A stretch of 36,754 nt of DNA from Pseudomonadota bacterium (GCA_018240435.1 JAFEFT010000017.1:83227-119980), one strand, 5' to 3'; shown: positions 18,338 to 28,384, counted from the first letter of the stretch. A program made the numbers and translations. Notes: generated by a model from the sequence alone, not told the origin.

Positions 18338-18790
18338 TCATTCCTTGCCGCGTCTGCGTTCGAATTCGTCCAGGTCGGCCAGATCCTTGGGGCGGCCGGA
18401 CGCACGTTTGTTTATCAGCAGGTCCTCGAGCGCGATCAGCGGAATTCGCACGCCGCCGAGCGATGCGTAGGTTCGGCGTGGATAACATTCCGCGAAATCC
18501 CGCCCCGAGATCCATGTAAGCAGGTCGATCCGGTTGGGTGGGCGGCCCATCATCAGCACGGCCTTCGGATCGAGGAGGTCGTCTCTGGAAAACTGGGTGA
18601 ACCCGAATTCGGCGAGCGCCGCCAACGCACGCTGCGCGTTGTCATCGGAACGTTCGAGCCAGAAATCGATGTCTTCGGTCATGCGCACGTAGCCGAGCGC
18701 ATTGACCGCGACTCCGCCGACGATCATGTAGCGGACTTCATGCTCGTCGAGCAATCGAATGAAGTCTTTGAAATCCTGGATCAGTTCCAT
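18338..18790 (-). CDS. Nucleotidyltransferase, toxin-like (MNT/AbiEii superfamily), inside the suf operon
   Basis: A 150-aa stand-alone nucleotidyltransferase. The start chosen is the ATG at 18790, which has AGGA five bases upstream; a TTG at 18802 would add four residues. Pol-beta fold motifs are complete: GG at residues 25-26 (IVGGVAVNALGY), DxD at D40/D42 (TEDIDFW), and a third acidic residue D89 (RIDLLT). PPNRIDLLTWISGRDF and the tail DLLINKRASGRPKDLADL are hallmarks of small proteins usually annotated as nucleotidyltransferase or AbiEii-like toxin. It overlaps the upstream small gene by 53 nt and ends 3 nt before sufC. The substrate is unknown. A toxin role is inferred from the superfamily; an operon-embedded regulatory enzyme is the alternative. 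Confidence 0.82.
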   Translation of the reverse strand: MELIQDFKDFIRLLDEHEVRYMIVGGVAVNALGYVRMTEDIDFWLERSDDNAQRALAALAEFGFTQFSRDDLLDPKAVLMMGRPPNRIDLLTWISGRDFAECYPRRTYASLGGVRIPLIALEDLLINKRASGRPKDLADLDEFERRRGKE

Positions 18791-18967
18791 GACAGTCCTC
18801 AATGCTGCGCTGGCGCAATCGCAGAAAAAGCTCCAGACGTTCGTCGGCGCTGAAGTGCGCGTATTCGTCCACCAGGCTCGGTTCTTCGCCGATGCGGCAA
18901 ACCCGCGCGACCCGTTCGATGCGTTCGCACGCGAGCGTTACCCTGGATCCGATATGCGTGGTGTCGC

Positions 18968-18971
<4 letters not shown>
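18738..18971 (-). CDS. Small partner protein (77 aa) of the nucleotidyltransferase
   Basis: An uncharacterised 77-aa protein ([19 protein letters not shown]...) whose ATG overlaps the sufB stop codon as ATGA and whose 3' end overlaps the nucleotidyltransferase gene. The central part [20 protein letters not shown] resembles, from memory, the short proteins with an (S/T)PEERL-type motif that commonly precede this nucleotidyltransferase family. No signal peptide or membrane segment is seen. The likely role is an antitoxin-like or accessory subunit, by analogy and position only. Reading continuity is supported by overlaps at both ends. Confidence 0.68.
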
Positions 18972-20407
<1,436 letters not shown>

Positions 20408-20408
20408 G

Positions 20409-20873
20409 TCAGGTGCTCGTCACGTGCACGGGGATGGACTTGCGGCGGCGCAGCGGAGCCGCCGTCGTCGCCGGCGGTTCGAGCATCTGCGCCAGCGTCA
20501 CCGAGGCCAGCGCGTCGATCACCACGTCGTTGATCCGCCGCCAGTTGGCGCGCACGCCGCAGTGCTGCTCGATGCTGCAATCGCCGTCGTGCAGGCTGCA
20601 TTCAGTCATGCCCAGCGGCCCTTCGATGGCCTCGACGATGGCGATCAGGCGAATCTGCGTGGCCGGTTGCGCCAGCCGGTAACCGCCGCTGGCGCCGCGA
20701 AACGCCGCCACCAGTCCGGCCTGCGCCAGCGCCTTGAGCAGCTTGCTCACCGTTGGCGTTTCCAGATGCGCGCGCTCGGCCAGTTCGGCGGTGCTGTGCA
20801 CGCGCTGCGGCGCCTGCGCGAGCAGGCTCAGCACGAGGCTGGCGTAGTCGGTGAGTTTGGTGACGCGGAGCAT
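20409..20873 (-). CDS. Rrf2-family suf operon regulator
   Basis: A 154-aa winged-helix Rrf2 protein, of the type described as the SUF system regulator of Xanthomonas-like bacteria, and related to Isc[21 protein letters not shown] is the family N-terminus. The DNA-recognition helix region is [18 protein letters not shown], and the wing is [11 protein letters not shown]. Three cysteines, C92, C99 and C105, are spaced nearly as the Fe-S ligands of IscR (92, 98, 104), so it probably senses cluster status. It heads the operon 1 nt before sufB and probably controls its own promoter. A Ser/Thr/Arg-rich C-terminal tail is variable. Confidence 0.93.
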   Translation of the reverse strand: MLRVTKLTDYASLVLSLLAQAPQRVHSTAELAERAHLETPTVSKLLKALAQAGLVAAFRGASGGYRLAQPATQIRLIAIVEAIEGPLGMTECSLHDGDCSIEQHCGVRANWRRINDVVIDALASVTLAQMLEPPATTAAPLRRRKSIPVHVTST

Positions 20874-20910
20874 GGCGGCGACGAGGCGGGCGCGCGTGGC
20901 GATCGAATCA

Positions 20911-20925
20911 GTACCGAAATTGTAC
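20911..20925 (-). promoter_or_regulatory. suf promoter -10 with dyad
   Basis: On the minus strand TACAAT (20919-20924) is a good -10 box for the suf operon, about 39 nt of leader from the regulator ATG. It is enclosed by two GTAC tetramers (20911-20914 and 20922-20925) spaced 7 nt apart. This is a possible operator for the Rrf2 protein. The -35 (TGGCGA) is poor, which would fit regulation. Confidence 0.45.
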
Positions 20926-21100
20926 GTTTTCGCGACCGGGCTCGCCAGTCGAACGGGCTGCCGTCGCTTGATCCAGGTCAGGGCCGGGAGCCCACCCCCG
21001 GCCTGCGAGCGTCATCGTGGTGAAGTGCCGGGCGCGACACCGGTGCGATGGTGCAGGGGCGGGGCGCATGACCGGGGCGCATGGCCGGGCGCGATCGCGC

Positions 21101-21106
21101 TACAGT
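21101..21106 (+). promoter_or_regulatory. Candidate -10 for glutathione peroxidase gene
   Basis: TACAGT lies 25 nt before the ATG with no clear -35. CGGAG at about 21119-21123 gives a good ribosome binding site before the ATG at 21131. The remaining spacer back to 20926 shows only a doubled GGGGCGCATG-like phrase. Confidence 0.35.
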
Positions 21107-21130
21107 GCGCACCCGAACGGAGACGCGCCG

Positions 21131-21619
21131 ATGACCACCGCCTACGACTTTTCCGCCTGCGACATCGATGGCAACGAGCGATCGCTGGCCCGCTACCGCG
21201 GCAAGGTGCTGCTGATCGTAAACGTCGCCAGCCGCTGCGGTTTCACGCCGCAGTACAAGGGGCTGGAGGCGATGTACCGCCAGCACAAGGATCAGGGGCT
21301 GGAAGTGCTGGGTTTTCCCTGTGACCAGTTCGGGCACCAGGAGCCGGGCGACGCCGAGGAGATCAAGAGCTTCTGCGCGCTGACCTACGATGTCAGTTTC
21401 CCGATGTTCGCCAAGATCGACGTCAATGGCGCCAACGCGCATCCGCTGTGGAAATGGCTGAAGGAAGAGAAGGGCGGGCTGCTGGGATTCGATGGCATCA
21501 AATGGAATTTCACCAAGTTCCTGGTCGGCCGCGACGGGGCGGTGGTCAAGCGCTACGCGCCGACCGATACGCCGGAGAAGATCGAGCGCGAACTGGCGCC
21601 GGTGCTGGGCGGGGCGTGA
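21131..21619 (+). CDS. Glutathione peroxidase-family thiol peroxidase (Cys type)
   Basis: Reduces hydroperoxides. Bacterial Cys homologues generally use thioredoxin rather than glutathione. The product is 162 aa from the ATG at 21131, which has a GGAG ribosome binding site. The peroxidatic C36 is in NVASRCGFTPQY. The FPCDQFGHQEPG motif (Asp where Asn is usual) and WNFTKFLV supply the Gln and Trp of the active site. A probable resolving cysteine is in SFCALTYDVSFPMF. It is cytoplasmic, with no signal peptide. It is divergent from the suf operon, so an oxidative-stress link is plausible but not shown. BtuE-like in E. coli terms. Confidence 0.93.
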   Translation: MTTAYDFSACDIDGNERSLARYRGKVLLIVNVASRCGFTPQYKGLEAMYRQHKDQGLEVLGFPCDQFGHQEPGDAEEIKSFCALTYDVSFPMFAKIDVNGANAHPLWKWLKEEKGGLLGFDGIKWNFTKFLVGRDGAVVKRYAPTDTPEKIERELAPVLGGA

Positions 21620-21623
21620 GCCG

Positions 21624-22232
21624 ATGATCCGCCTCGCGCACGCGGTGCTGGTGATCGCCGACATCAGCGGCTATACCGACTTTATCGTCAATCGCGCGGT
21701 CAGTCTCGTGCATGCCGAGCAAATCGTCAGCGATCTGCTCGATGCGATCGCGCAGTGCAGCCGGCAGCCACTGGTGTTGAACAAGTTCGAAGGCGATGCC
21801 GCGCTGTTTTATGCCGAATCCGGCGAGGACAGGCCGGCGGCGGCGGCCGATGTCGCCGCGCAGCTGGGCGCGATGTTCGACGCCTTCACCCGGATGCGCG
21901 GTCGCATCGCCGCGGCACGCCGGGGCTGCGGCTGCGATGGCTGCCAGAACGTGCATGCGCTGCGCCTGAAGGCATTCGTGCATTGTGGCGAGATCGCCAT
22001 CAAGACCTTGCGCGGTTTCACCGAGCTGGCCGGCGAGGACGTGATCGTCCTGCATCGGCTGCTGAAGAACGACGTCGATGGACGCGAATACGTGCTGGTG
22101 ACCGCGGCGGCCTGCGCGCTGTGGCCGCCGGCGTCGGCCGGGCAGACGCATCGGGCGAACTGCGAGGGCGTGGGCGAGGTCGAGGTGCGGGTGTTGTCCC
22201 CGGCGCAGTTGCCGCGTGCGCCGGCAGCCTGA
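21624..22232 (+). CDS. DUF2652-type, adenylate-cyclase-like protein
   Basis: A 202-aa protein starting at 21624, 4 nt after the peroxidase stop and so likely cotranscribed. The N-terminus VLVIADISGYTDFI and LVLNKFEGDAALFYAE match the class III nucleotidyl cyclase fold in its DUF2652 form, with metal-binding Asp residues in ADISGYT and EGDA. A cysteine group GCGCDGCQNV lies in the middle, followed by LRLKAFVHCGEIAIK. Substrate-specifying Lys/Asp of true adenylate cyclases are not evident, so activity is uncertain. It may bind a metal through the cysteines. No function is known to me. Confidence 0.75.
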   Translation: MIRLAHAVLVIADISGYTDFIVNRAVSLVHAEQIVSDLLDAIAQCSRQPLVLNKFEGDAALFYAESGEDRPAAAADVAAQLGAMFDAFTRMRGRIAAARRGCGCDGCQNVHALRLKAFVHCGEIAIKTLRGFTELAGEDVIVLHRLLKNDVDGREYVLVTAAACALWPPASAGQTHRANCEGVGEVEVRVLSPAQLPRAPAA

Positions 22233-22233
22233 T

Positions 22234-22261
22234 CGGCTCGCGTCGTTGCTGCTGCGAGCCG
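22234..22261. terminator. Hairpin after the DUF2652 gene
   Basis: CGGCTCGC (22234-22241) and GCGAGCCG (22254-22261) form a perfect 8-bp stem directly behind the stop codon. No T run follows, so it may be an mRNA-stabilising hairpin or a weak terminator. The rest of the spacer to 22378 holds nothing clear. Confidence 0.35.
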
Positions 22262-22378
22262 GCTTGCGCGGGCCTGCTTCCGCGTGCCTTGCGCTGGCGC
22301 AGTTCGCCCCCAGATCAGCCGGCGCTGCCGATCCGGTTCGTTCGGTCTGCGGTTCCCTTTACTCATTCGAGATATCCC

Positions 22379-22861
22379 ATGCAGATCGCCGAGCACACCG
22401 TTGCATCGTTCCACTACACGCTCACCAATCCCGACGGGGAGGTGATCGACGCCTCGCCAGACGGTCAGCCGCTGGCCTATCTGCACGGCGCCGGCAACAT
22501 CGTGCCGGGGCTGGAGCAGGCGATGGAGGGACGCGCTGCCGGCGATCGTTTCGATGTCGTGGTATCGCCCGATCAGGGCTATGGCGTGCGCGATCCGGGG
22601 TTGGTGCAGGTGGTGCCGCGCGCCGCGTTCCAGGGCGTCGACGTGATCGAGCCGGGCATGCAATTCCAGGCCCACAACGGGCAGGGTGCGATGGTGGTGA
22701 CAGTCGCTGCGGTCGATGCCGAGGCGGTGACTGTCGATGGCAATCATCCGCTGGCCGGAGTGCCGCTGCATTTTTCCATCGAGATCGCGCAGGTGCGTGC
22801 GGCTACCGCCGAGGAACTGGCGCACGGTCACGTCCACGGTGCCGGCGGGCATCACCACTGA
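22379..22861 (+). CDS. SlyD-like FKBP-type peptidyl-prolyl isomerase
   Basis: Folding helper with FKBP and insert-in-flap domains. The product is 160 aa from the ATG at 22379 (MQIAEHTVASFHYTLTNPDG). YLHGAGNIVPGLEQAMEG is the FKBP signature, and GDRFDVVVSPDQGYGVRDP leads into the IF domain. NHPLAGVPLHFSIEIAQVR closes the fold. The C-terminus is a short His-rich tail (HGHVHGAGGHHH) that could bind nickel or zinc, as in SlyD, though much shorter than in E. coli. No signal peptide, so it is cytoplasmic. The family assignment is firm; a nickel-delivery role is not shown. Confidence 0.9.
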   Translation: MQIAEHTVASFHYTLTNPDGEVIDASPDGQPLAYLHGAGNIVPGLEQAMEGRAAGDRFDVVVSPDQGYGVRDPGLVQVVPRAAFQGVDVIEPGMQFQAHNGQGAMVVTVAAVDAEAVTVDGNHPLAGVPLHFSIEIAQVRAATAEELAHGHVHGAGGHHH

Positions 22862-22893
22862 GCGGCCGCGTGGGTGAGCGTTGCGGTTGCGTC

Positions 22894-22924
22894 CGTTCGT
22901 GGTTCGACAGGCTCACCACGAACG
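22894..22924. repeat. REP-like palindrome, copy 1
   Basis: CGTTCGTGG and CCACGAACG form a perfect 9-bp stem around the loop TTCGACAGGCTCA. The loop phrase is a well-known dispersed bacterial intergenic repeat. This and the next three entries, plus the unremarkable stretch 23088-23204 before uup, make up the gene-free region 22862-23204. Confidence 0.75.
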
Positions 22925-23003
22925 AAATTGAACCGGCACGAACGAGATTGAACCGACACGAACGGAATGAACCGACGCGAACGGAATGAAGCGGCACGAA
23001 CGG
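22917..23003 (+). repeat. 19-20 bp tandem repeat array, 4.5 units
   Basis: Units start with CACGAACG (one CGCGAACG) and continue as GAATGAACCGA-like text: 22917-22936, 22937-22956, 22957-22975, 22976-22994 and a partial unit to 23003. The first unit overlaps the right arm of the REP-like palindrome, suggesting the array grew out of that arm. Confidence 0.8.
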
Positions 23004-23012
23004 TACCCGAGA

Positions 23013-23047
23013 GCCGTTCGCCCTGAGCCTGTCGAAGGGTGAGCGGC
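23013..23047. repeat. REP-like palindrome, copy 2 (inverted)
   Basis: GCCGTTCGCCCT and AGGGTGAGCGGC pair in 10 of 12 positions around GAGCCTGTCGA. The loop carries the reverse complement of copy 1 (TGAGCCTGTCGAA). The two copies therefore face each other across the tandem array. Confidence 0.7.
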
Positions 23048-23087
23048 GAGCCGCAGCCCTGGTATGTGGAACCAGGCACGGCTCGCC
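23045..23087. repeat. Long two-part hairpin
   Basis: GGCGAGCCG (23045-23053) pairs perfectly with CGGCTCGCC (23079-23087). Inside it CCTGGT (23058-23063) pairs with ACCAGG (23071-23076), around a 7-nt loop. No T run follows. It abuts REP-like copy 2 and may be part of a compound palindromic element. Confidence 0.7.
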
Positions 23088-23204
23088 TGGGGCCGTCTGC
23101 ACGGCGCCGTTCACCGCCCGCTCCGGTCGGGATGATGGATTCGTCGCGACCGCTGGATCGGTGCCGTTCCTGGTTCGCCACACGACCATGAGCGACAATG
23201 AGCG

Positions 23205-25088
<1,884 letters not shown>

Positions 25089-25202
25089 ACGGCGTTGCGG
25101 CGATGGATCGAGGCGACGGGCGGAAGTCGCGCATGCTGCGCCGCAGCAGTCCAGGCAACGGCGAAGCCCGCATTTTCGCTCGCTTTGCGGCCATTTCTGC
25201 AC

Positions 25203-25246
25203 TACACTTCGCGCGCTGGCGTTGCAGGTCACTGTAGATCGTGACC
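25203..25246 (+). promoter_or_regulatory. Candidate csp promoter and leader dyad
   Basis: TACACT (25203-25208) is a possible -10, without a good -35. GGTCAC (25227-25232) and GTGACC (25241-25246) form a perfect inverted repeat 8 nt apart. If transcription starts near 25215, the cold-shock mRNA has a leader of about 147 nt with this dyad at its 5' end. The rest of 25089-25361 shows no gene. Confidence 0.35.
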
Positions 25247-25361
25247 CGATGCGTGTCTGATCGTTCGATCCGCTCCATCGTCTCCATCGATGTACTCCTT
25301 GCAAGACCAGTACCACCGGCCGGCGACGGCCAATCAAGACAGCAAGTATCAGGAGTGATTT

Positions 25362-25571
25362 ATGTCGGATCGTCAGATGGGCACCGTGAAGTGGTTCAAC
25401 GATGCCAAGGGTTTCGGTTTCATCGCCCGCGAGAACGGTGAGGATGTGTTCGTGCACTTCCGCGCCATCCAGGGCACTGGCTTCAAGAGCCTCAAGGAAG
25501 GCCAGAAGGTCAGCTTCAAGGTCGTGCAGGGTCAGAAGGGCCTGCAGGCGGAGGAAGTGACGCCGATGTAA
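25362..25571 (+). CDS. Cold-shock domain protein (CspA family)
   Basis: Single-stranded nucleic-acid chaperone of 69 aa, the family's typical size. RNP1 KGFGFI and RNP2 VFVHF are intact inside [19 protein letters not shown] and [14 protein letters not shown] strong ribosome binding site, AGGAGTG at 25351-25357, lies just before the ATG. The long leader is usual for cold-inducible csp genes, but whether this copy responds to cold cannot be told. It is a single-gene unit closed by a strong terminator at 25601. Confidence 0.96.
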   Translation: MSDRQMGTVKWFNDAKGFGFIARENGEDVFVHFRAIQGTGFKSLKEGQKVSFKVVQGQKGLQAEEVTPM

Positions 25572-25600
25572 TTCCTCGGCGCCCTGCGCCCGGATTCCAG

Positions 25601-25628
25601 CCCGGAGCGGCAACGCTCCGGGTTTTTT
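25601..25628 (+). terminator. Rho-independent terminator of csp
   Basis: CCCGGAGCG and CGCTCCGGG form a perfect 9-bp stem around GCAA, followed by TTTTTTGTTT. It is the strongest intrinsic terminator in the window and acts on the plus strand only. The convergent lipoprotein gene ends 21 nt beyond. Confidence 0.93.
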
Positions 25629-25649
25629 GTTTGTCGCGGTCGGGCCGGT

Positions 25650-26090
25650 TCAGCGCGCGACGCGCGCACGGCAGGAGGCATCGATCGCGACCCGCGTGCC
25701 GGCAGCAATGCCGCCGATGTCGTGCTGGTTGACGATCAGCTTGCGGCCGTCGTCCATGCGCACGTAGATGTCGTGCCCGCCGCTGGCCGGCGTGGCCGCC
25801 TGGCTGCCGGCGCCCTTGCCATCGTCGGCGAGTACGCCGCCGAGCACGCCGCCTTGCATCATCGCCGTGGCCGTGTGGGCGTCGCTGCCCACGCGCACCA
25901 CCACACCGCTGCCGGCGACGCAGCGCGCGCCATTCGTGGATGGGTTTGGCGTGGTCGGCGTTGCCGTTGCTGCGGGCGCCGTCGTCGCCGGCACGTTGAT
26001 CTCCGACGAGGTGCGGTACGGCGCTTGCGTGGCGCAGCCGGCGAGCGTCAGGAGCGCGATGGCGACGAGCGGAAAGCGGCCTGGCGACAT
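25650..26090 (-). CDS. Outer-membrane-type lipoprotein, SlyB-like
   Basis: A 146-aa predicted lipoprotein from the ATG at 26090. The signal sequence MSPGRFPLVAIALLTLAGC ends in a perfect lipobox LAGC (lipidated C19). A Thr/Pro/Ala-rich linker (about 30-60) follows, then ARCVAGSGVVVRVG and a short Gly-rich MMQGGVLGGVLADDG. The tail (DIYVRMDDGRKLIVNQ, then IGGIAAGTRVAID) recalls SlyB/PCP-type lipoproteins, although the glycine zipper is minimal. Two cysteines in the mature part (ARC, ASC) might pair. It starts 2 nt after the cytochrome gene's stop and is surely cotranscribed with it. Function unknown. Confidence 0.8.
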   Translation of the reverse strand: MSPGRFPLVAIALLTLAGCATQAPYRTSSEINVPATTAPAATATPTTPNPSTNGARCVAGSGVVVRVGSDAHTATAMMQGGVLGGVLADDGKGAGSQAATPASGGHDIYVRMDDGRKLIVNQHDIGGIAAGTRVAIDASCRARVAR

Positions 26091-26092
26091 CG

Positions 26093-26497
26093 TCAGTCCT
26101 TGAATTCCTGATGGCAGGATTTGCACTCGCGCCCGATCTTGGTCATCGCCGCGCCCAGCGAGGCGCACTCGGTCGGCGGCGTGGCAAGGCTGGCGTCCAG
26201 GGCAGCGCGCAGGTTGCTCGCCTTCTGCCGGAAGTCGGCTTCCTTGTCGATCGGCAGGAAGATCGGCTCGATGTCGTTCGACAGCGTCCGCAGTGCCTGC
26301 AGGTGCGGCAGGTTGTCGGTGGCCGCGCAGCGGTTGGCCTTGAGGTTGGCCTGCAGCGCGTCCATGTGGAAATCCTGCATGTGCATCAGCACCGTGGTCA
26401 TGTGCGGACCGCTGCGCATTGCACCCATCGCCATCACCGTGCCGATGATGCCGATGACCAGTCCGAGCGAAAGGGCGATGAGAACGGCGCGGCGCAT
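26093..26497 (-). CDS. Membrane-anchored cytochrome c, class II-like
   Basis: A 134-aa protein from the ATG at 26497. One hydrophobic N-terminal segment (about 3-24, AVLIALSLGLVIGIIG) acts as signal or anchor. A helical domain follows, and the single haem-binding motif CKSCH lies at the very C-terminus (GRECKSCHQEFKD), the arrangement of four-helix cytochromes c'. Two more cysteines (NRCAATD, TECASL) occur. The haem would be attached in the periplasm. Electron partners are unknown. It is first gene of a two-gene unit with the lipoprotein and divergent from tcdA. Confidence 0.8.
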   Translation of the reverse strand: MRRAVLIALSLGLVIGIIGTVMAMGAMRSGPHMTTVLMHMQDFHMDALQANLKANRCAATDNLPHLQALRTLSNDIEPIFLPIDKEADFRQKASNLRAALDASLATPPTECASLGAAMTKIGRECKSCHQEFKD

Positions 26498-26581
26498 GCA
26501 GACTCCTGCGTCAGGTGGGGGTGGGGAATGCAAGAACGCGCGCACGATACCATGCAGCACCTTTCGACCGCCTTAGCTGCC

Positions 26582-27385
26582 ATGGATGATCGCAACCGCC
26601 TGTATCGCGAACGCTTCGCCGGCATCGATCGCCTGTACGGTGCCGGCGCGGCGCTGCGGCTGGCCGATCGCCATGTCGCCGTGGTCGGGCTGGGCGGCGT
26701 CGGCTCGTGGGTGGTGGAAGCGCTGGCGCGCAGCGGCATCGGTCGGCTCACCCTGATCGATGCCGACGATGTCTGCGTGTCGAACTGCAATCGCCAGTCG
26801 CATGCGCTCGACGGCCAATTCGGACGCGGCAAGGCAGCGGTGCTGGCCGAGCGGGTGCGCGCCATCAACCCGCTCGCGCAGGTCGATGCGGTGGCCGAAT
26901 TCCTCGTTGCCGCCAACATGGAAGCGATGCTGGCGCGCGGCTTCGACCTGGTCATCGACGCCTGCGACAGCCTGCGCAGCAAGATCGACCTGATCGTCGC
27001 CTGCAAGCGCCGCAAACTGCCGCTGGTGGTGTCCGGTTCCGCTGGCGGTCGCACCGACCCGACCCTCGTGCGGGTGCGCGATCTGAGCCGCACCGAACAC
27101 GACGCGTTGCTGGCGCTGGTGCGCAAGAAGCTGCGTGGCGAGCACAAATTCCCGCGCAATCCCGCGCGCTATTTCGGCATCCCGGCGGTGTATTCGCTGG
27201 AGAACGTGAAATATCCGCAGGCTGACGGCAGCGTCTGCGGCTTGCGCCCGGCGCTGGGCGCGGATGCGGCGATGAAGCTCGATTGCGGCGGCGGCCTGGG
27301 TGCGGCGATGCACGTCACCGGTACGTTCGCGTTTGCGGCGGTGGGAAGGGCGATGGAGGTATTGCTCAAGCCGGCGAAGGCTTGA
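26582..27385 (+). CDS. tcdA: tRNA threonylcarbamoyladenosine dehydratase
   Basis: ATP-dependent enzyme (formerly CsdL/YgdL) that cyclises t6A37 of tRNA to ct6A. ThiF/MoeB/E1-like fold: VVGLGGVGSWVVEALARSGI is the nucleotide-binding segment, followed by LIDADDVCVSNCNRQSHAL and VIDACDSLRSKIDL. SGSAGGRTDPTLVRVRDLS and the C-terminal YPQADGSVCGLRP identify TcdA rather than MoeB or ThiF. The start at 26582 (267 aa, MDDRNRLYRERF) fits homologues best; an ATG at 26552 adds ten residues, and neither has a clear ribosome binding site. It acts after TsaE in the same modification. It is convergent with tatD, with a 6-nt gap. Confidence 0.93.
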   Translation: MDDRNRLYRERFAGIDRLYGAGAALRLADRHVAVVGLGGVGSWVVEALARSGIGRLTLIDADDVCVSNCNRQSHALDGQFGRGKAAVLAERVRAINPLAQVDAVAEFLVAANMEAMLARGFDLVIDACDSLRSKIDLIVACKRRKLPLVVSGSAGGRTDPTLVRVRDLSRTEHDALLALVRKKLRGEHKFPRNPARYFGIPAVYSLENVKYPQADGSVCGLRPALGADAAMKLDCGGGLGAAMHVTGTFAFAAVGRAMEVLLKPAKA

Positions 27386-27391
27386 CGCGCG

Positions 27392-28162
27392 TTACGGTGC
27401 GTTCGGCAGCGCAAACAAGCGGCGCGCGTTGGAACTGGTCGCCAGTGCGATATCTGCGGACGCCGCACCGCGCAACTGCGCCACGCAATCGTGGATGATC
27501 GGCAAGCGCGCCGGCTCATTGCGCTGCCCGCGATGGAAGGCATCGGGTTGATCGGGGGCGTCGGTTTCCAGCAGCAGCCATTCGATCGGCATCGTTGCGA
27601 CGATGCGGCGCAGCCGTCGCGCCCGCTCGTACGTGACCGGGCCGCCAATGCCGAGGTGGAAGCCGAGCTTGAACAACTGCCGCGCCTGCTCCTCGCTGCC
27701 GGAAAAGCTGTGCACCACCCCGCGCAGCCCACCGATGCGGCGCAGGCTGGCGATCACCGCGTCGAACGCCTTGCGTGCGTGCACGATCACCGGCAAGTCG
27801 AAGTCGCGGGCGATCGTCAGTTGCGCTTCGAACAGGAATTGCTGGCGTTGCGCATCCAGCCCTTCGACGTGGAAATCCAGCCCGCATTCGCCGACCGCGA
27901 TCGGGTTGCCGACGCGCAGGACGTGACGCAGCGCCAGCAGGTGTTCATCGCGATGCGCGGCCAGATACATCGGGTGCAGGCCATACGCCGGAAACAGGTC
28001 GGACCGCCGCGCGCACAGCGCGCGCAGCTTCGGCCAGCCGCTGGCGGCGATCGCCGGGATGATCTGCCCGTTCACGCCTGCCGCGCGCGCGCGCGCGATC
28101 ACCGCATCGCGATCGGCATCGAATTCCGGCGCGTCGAGATGGCAATGGCTGTCGATGAGCAC
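27392..28162 (-). CDS. tatD: TatD-family metal-dependent hydrolase
   Basis: TIM-barrel metallo-hydrolase, a 3'-5' DNA/RNA exonuclease in characterised relatives. The product is 256 aa from the GTG at 28162 (VLIDSHCHLDAPEF). Metal ligands are seen in DSHCHLD, GECGLDF, VIVHAR, VHSFSG and LLETDAP. The position of homology makes the GTG the natural start. It has no Shine-Dalgarno sequence, because a heptanucleotide array directly abuts it. The frame stays open upstream through the array, so a longer N-terminus (FPIPDSR repeats) is possible. Several TatD paralogues exist in bacteria, so the symbol marks the family. Confidence 0.88.
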   Translation of the reverse strand: MLIDSHCHLDAPEFDADRDAVIARARAAGVNGQIIPAIAASGWPKLRALCARRSDLFPAYGLHPMYLAAHRDEHLLALRHVLRVGNPIAVGECGLDFHVEGLDAQRQQFLFEAQLTIARDFDLPVIVHARKAFDAVIASLRRIGGLRGVVHSFSGSEEQARQLFKLGFHLGIGGPVTYERARRLRRIVATMPIEWLLLETDAPDQPDAFHRGQRNEPARLPIIHDCVAQLRGAASADIALATSSNARRLFALPNAP

Positions 28163-28237
28163 GGGAATCGGGAATCGGGAATCGGGAATCGGGAATCGGG
28201 AATCGGGAATCGGGAAGCGGGAAGCGGGAAGCGGGAC
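28163..28237. repeat. 7-bp tandem repeat array, (GGGAATC)7(GGGAAGC)3
   Basis: Seven exact GGGAATC units (28163-28211) are followed by three GGGAAGC units (28212-28232) and a partial GGGAC. The array begins at the base next to the tatD GTG and occupies its leader. Because the unit is not a multiple of three, unit gain or loss shifts any frame reading through it. Confidence 0.95.
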
Positions 28238-28322
28238 AGGGCGCCGGTGCGGGAAGGTCGGATCGCCATGGCGAACATTCGCCTGCCCGCGGTGGCGTTG
28301 CCAGCCTCGCAACCTCCGGGGG

Positions 28323-28351
28323 TTACCGCGCCGCCGACACCCCGGTAAAAT
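28323..28351 (+). promoter_or_regulatory. Candidate gcdH promoter
   Basis: TTACCG (28323-28328) and TAAAAT (28346-28351) are 17 bp apart. The expected start near 28358 leaves a 27-nt leader before the ATG at 28385. The -10 is good and the -35 moderate. Confidence 0.5.
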
Positions 28352-28384
28352 GCATGATTCCCTTACATCTTGCCGGCAGCCCCC

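Noticed and set aside
22917-23003. CRISPR-like array
   Set aside because: Contiguous 19-20 bp units without spacers and no cas genes.
23088-23204. Strong promoter directly before uup
   Set aside because: Only weak boxes such as GACAAT near 23190 were found, with no fitting -35.
28163-28237. CRISPR-like array
   Set aside because: Units are 7 bp with no spacers; it is a simple tandem repeat.
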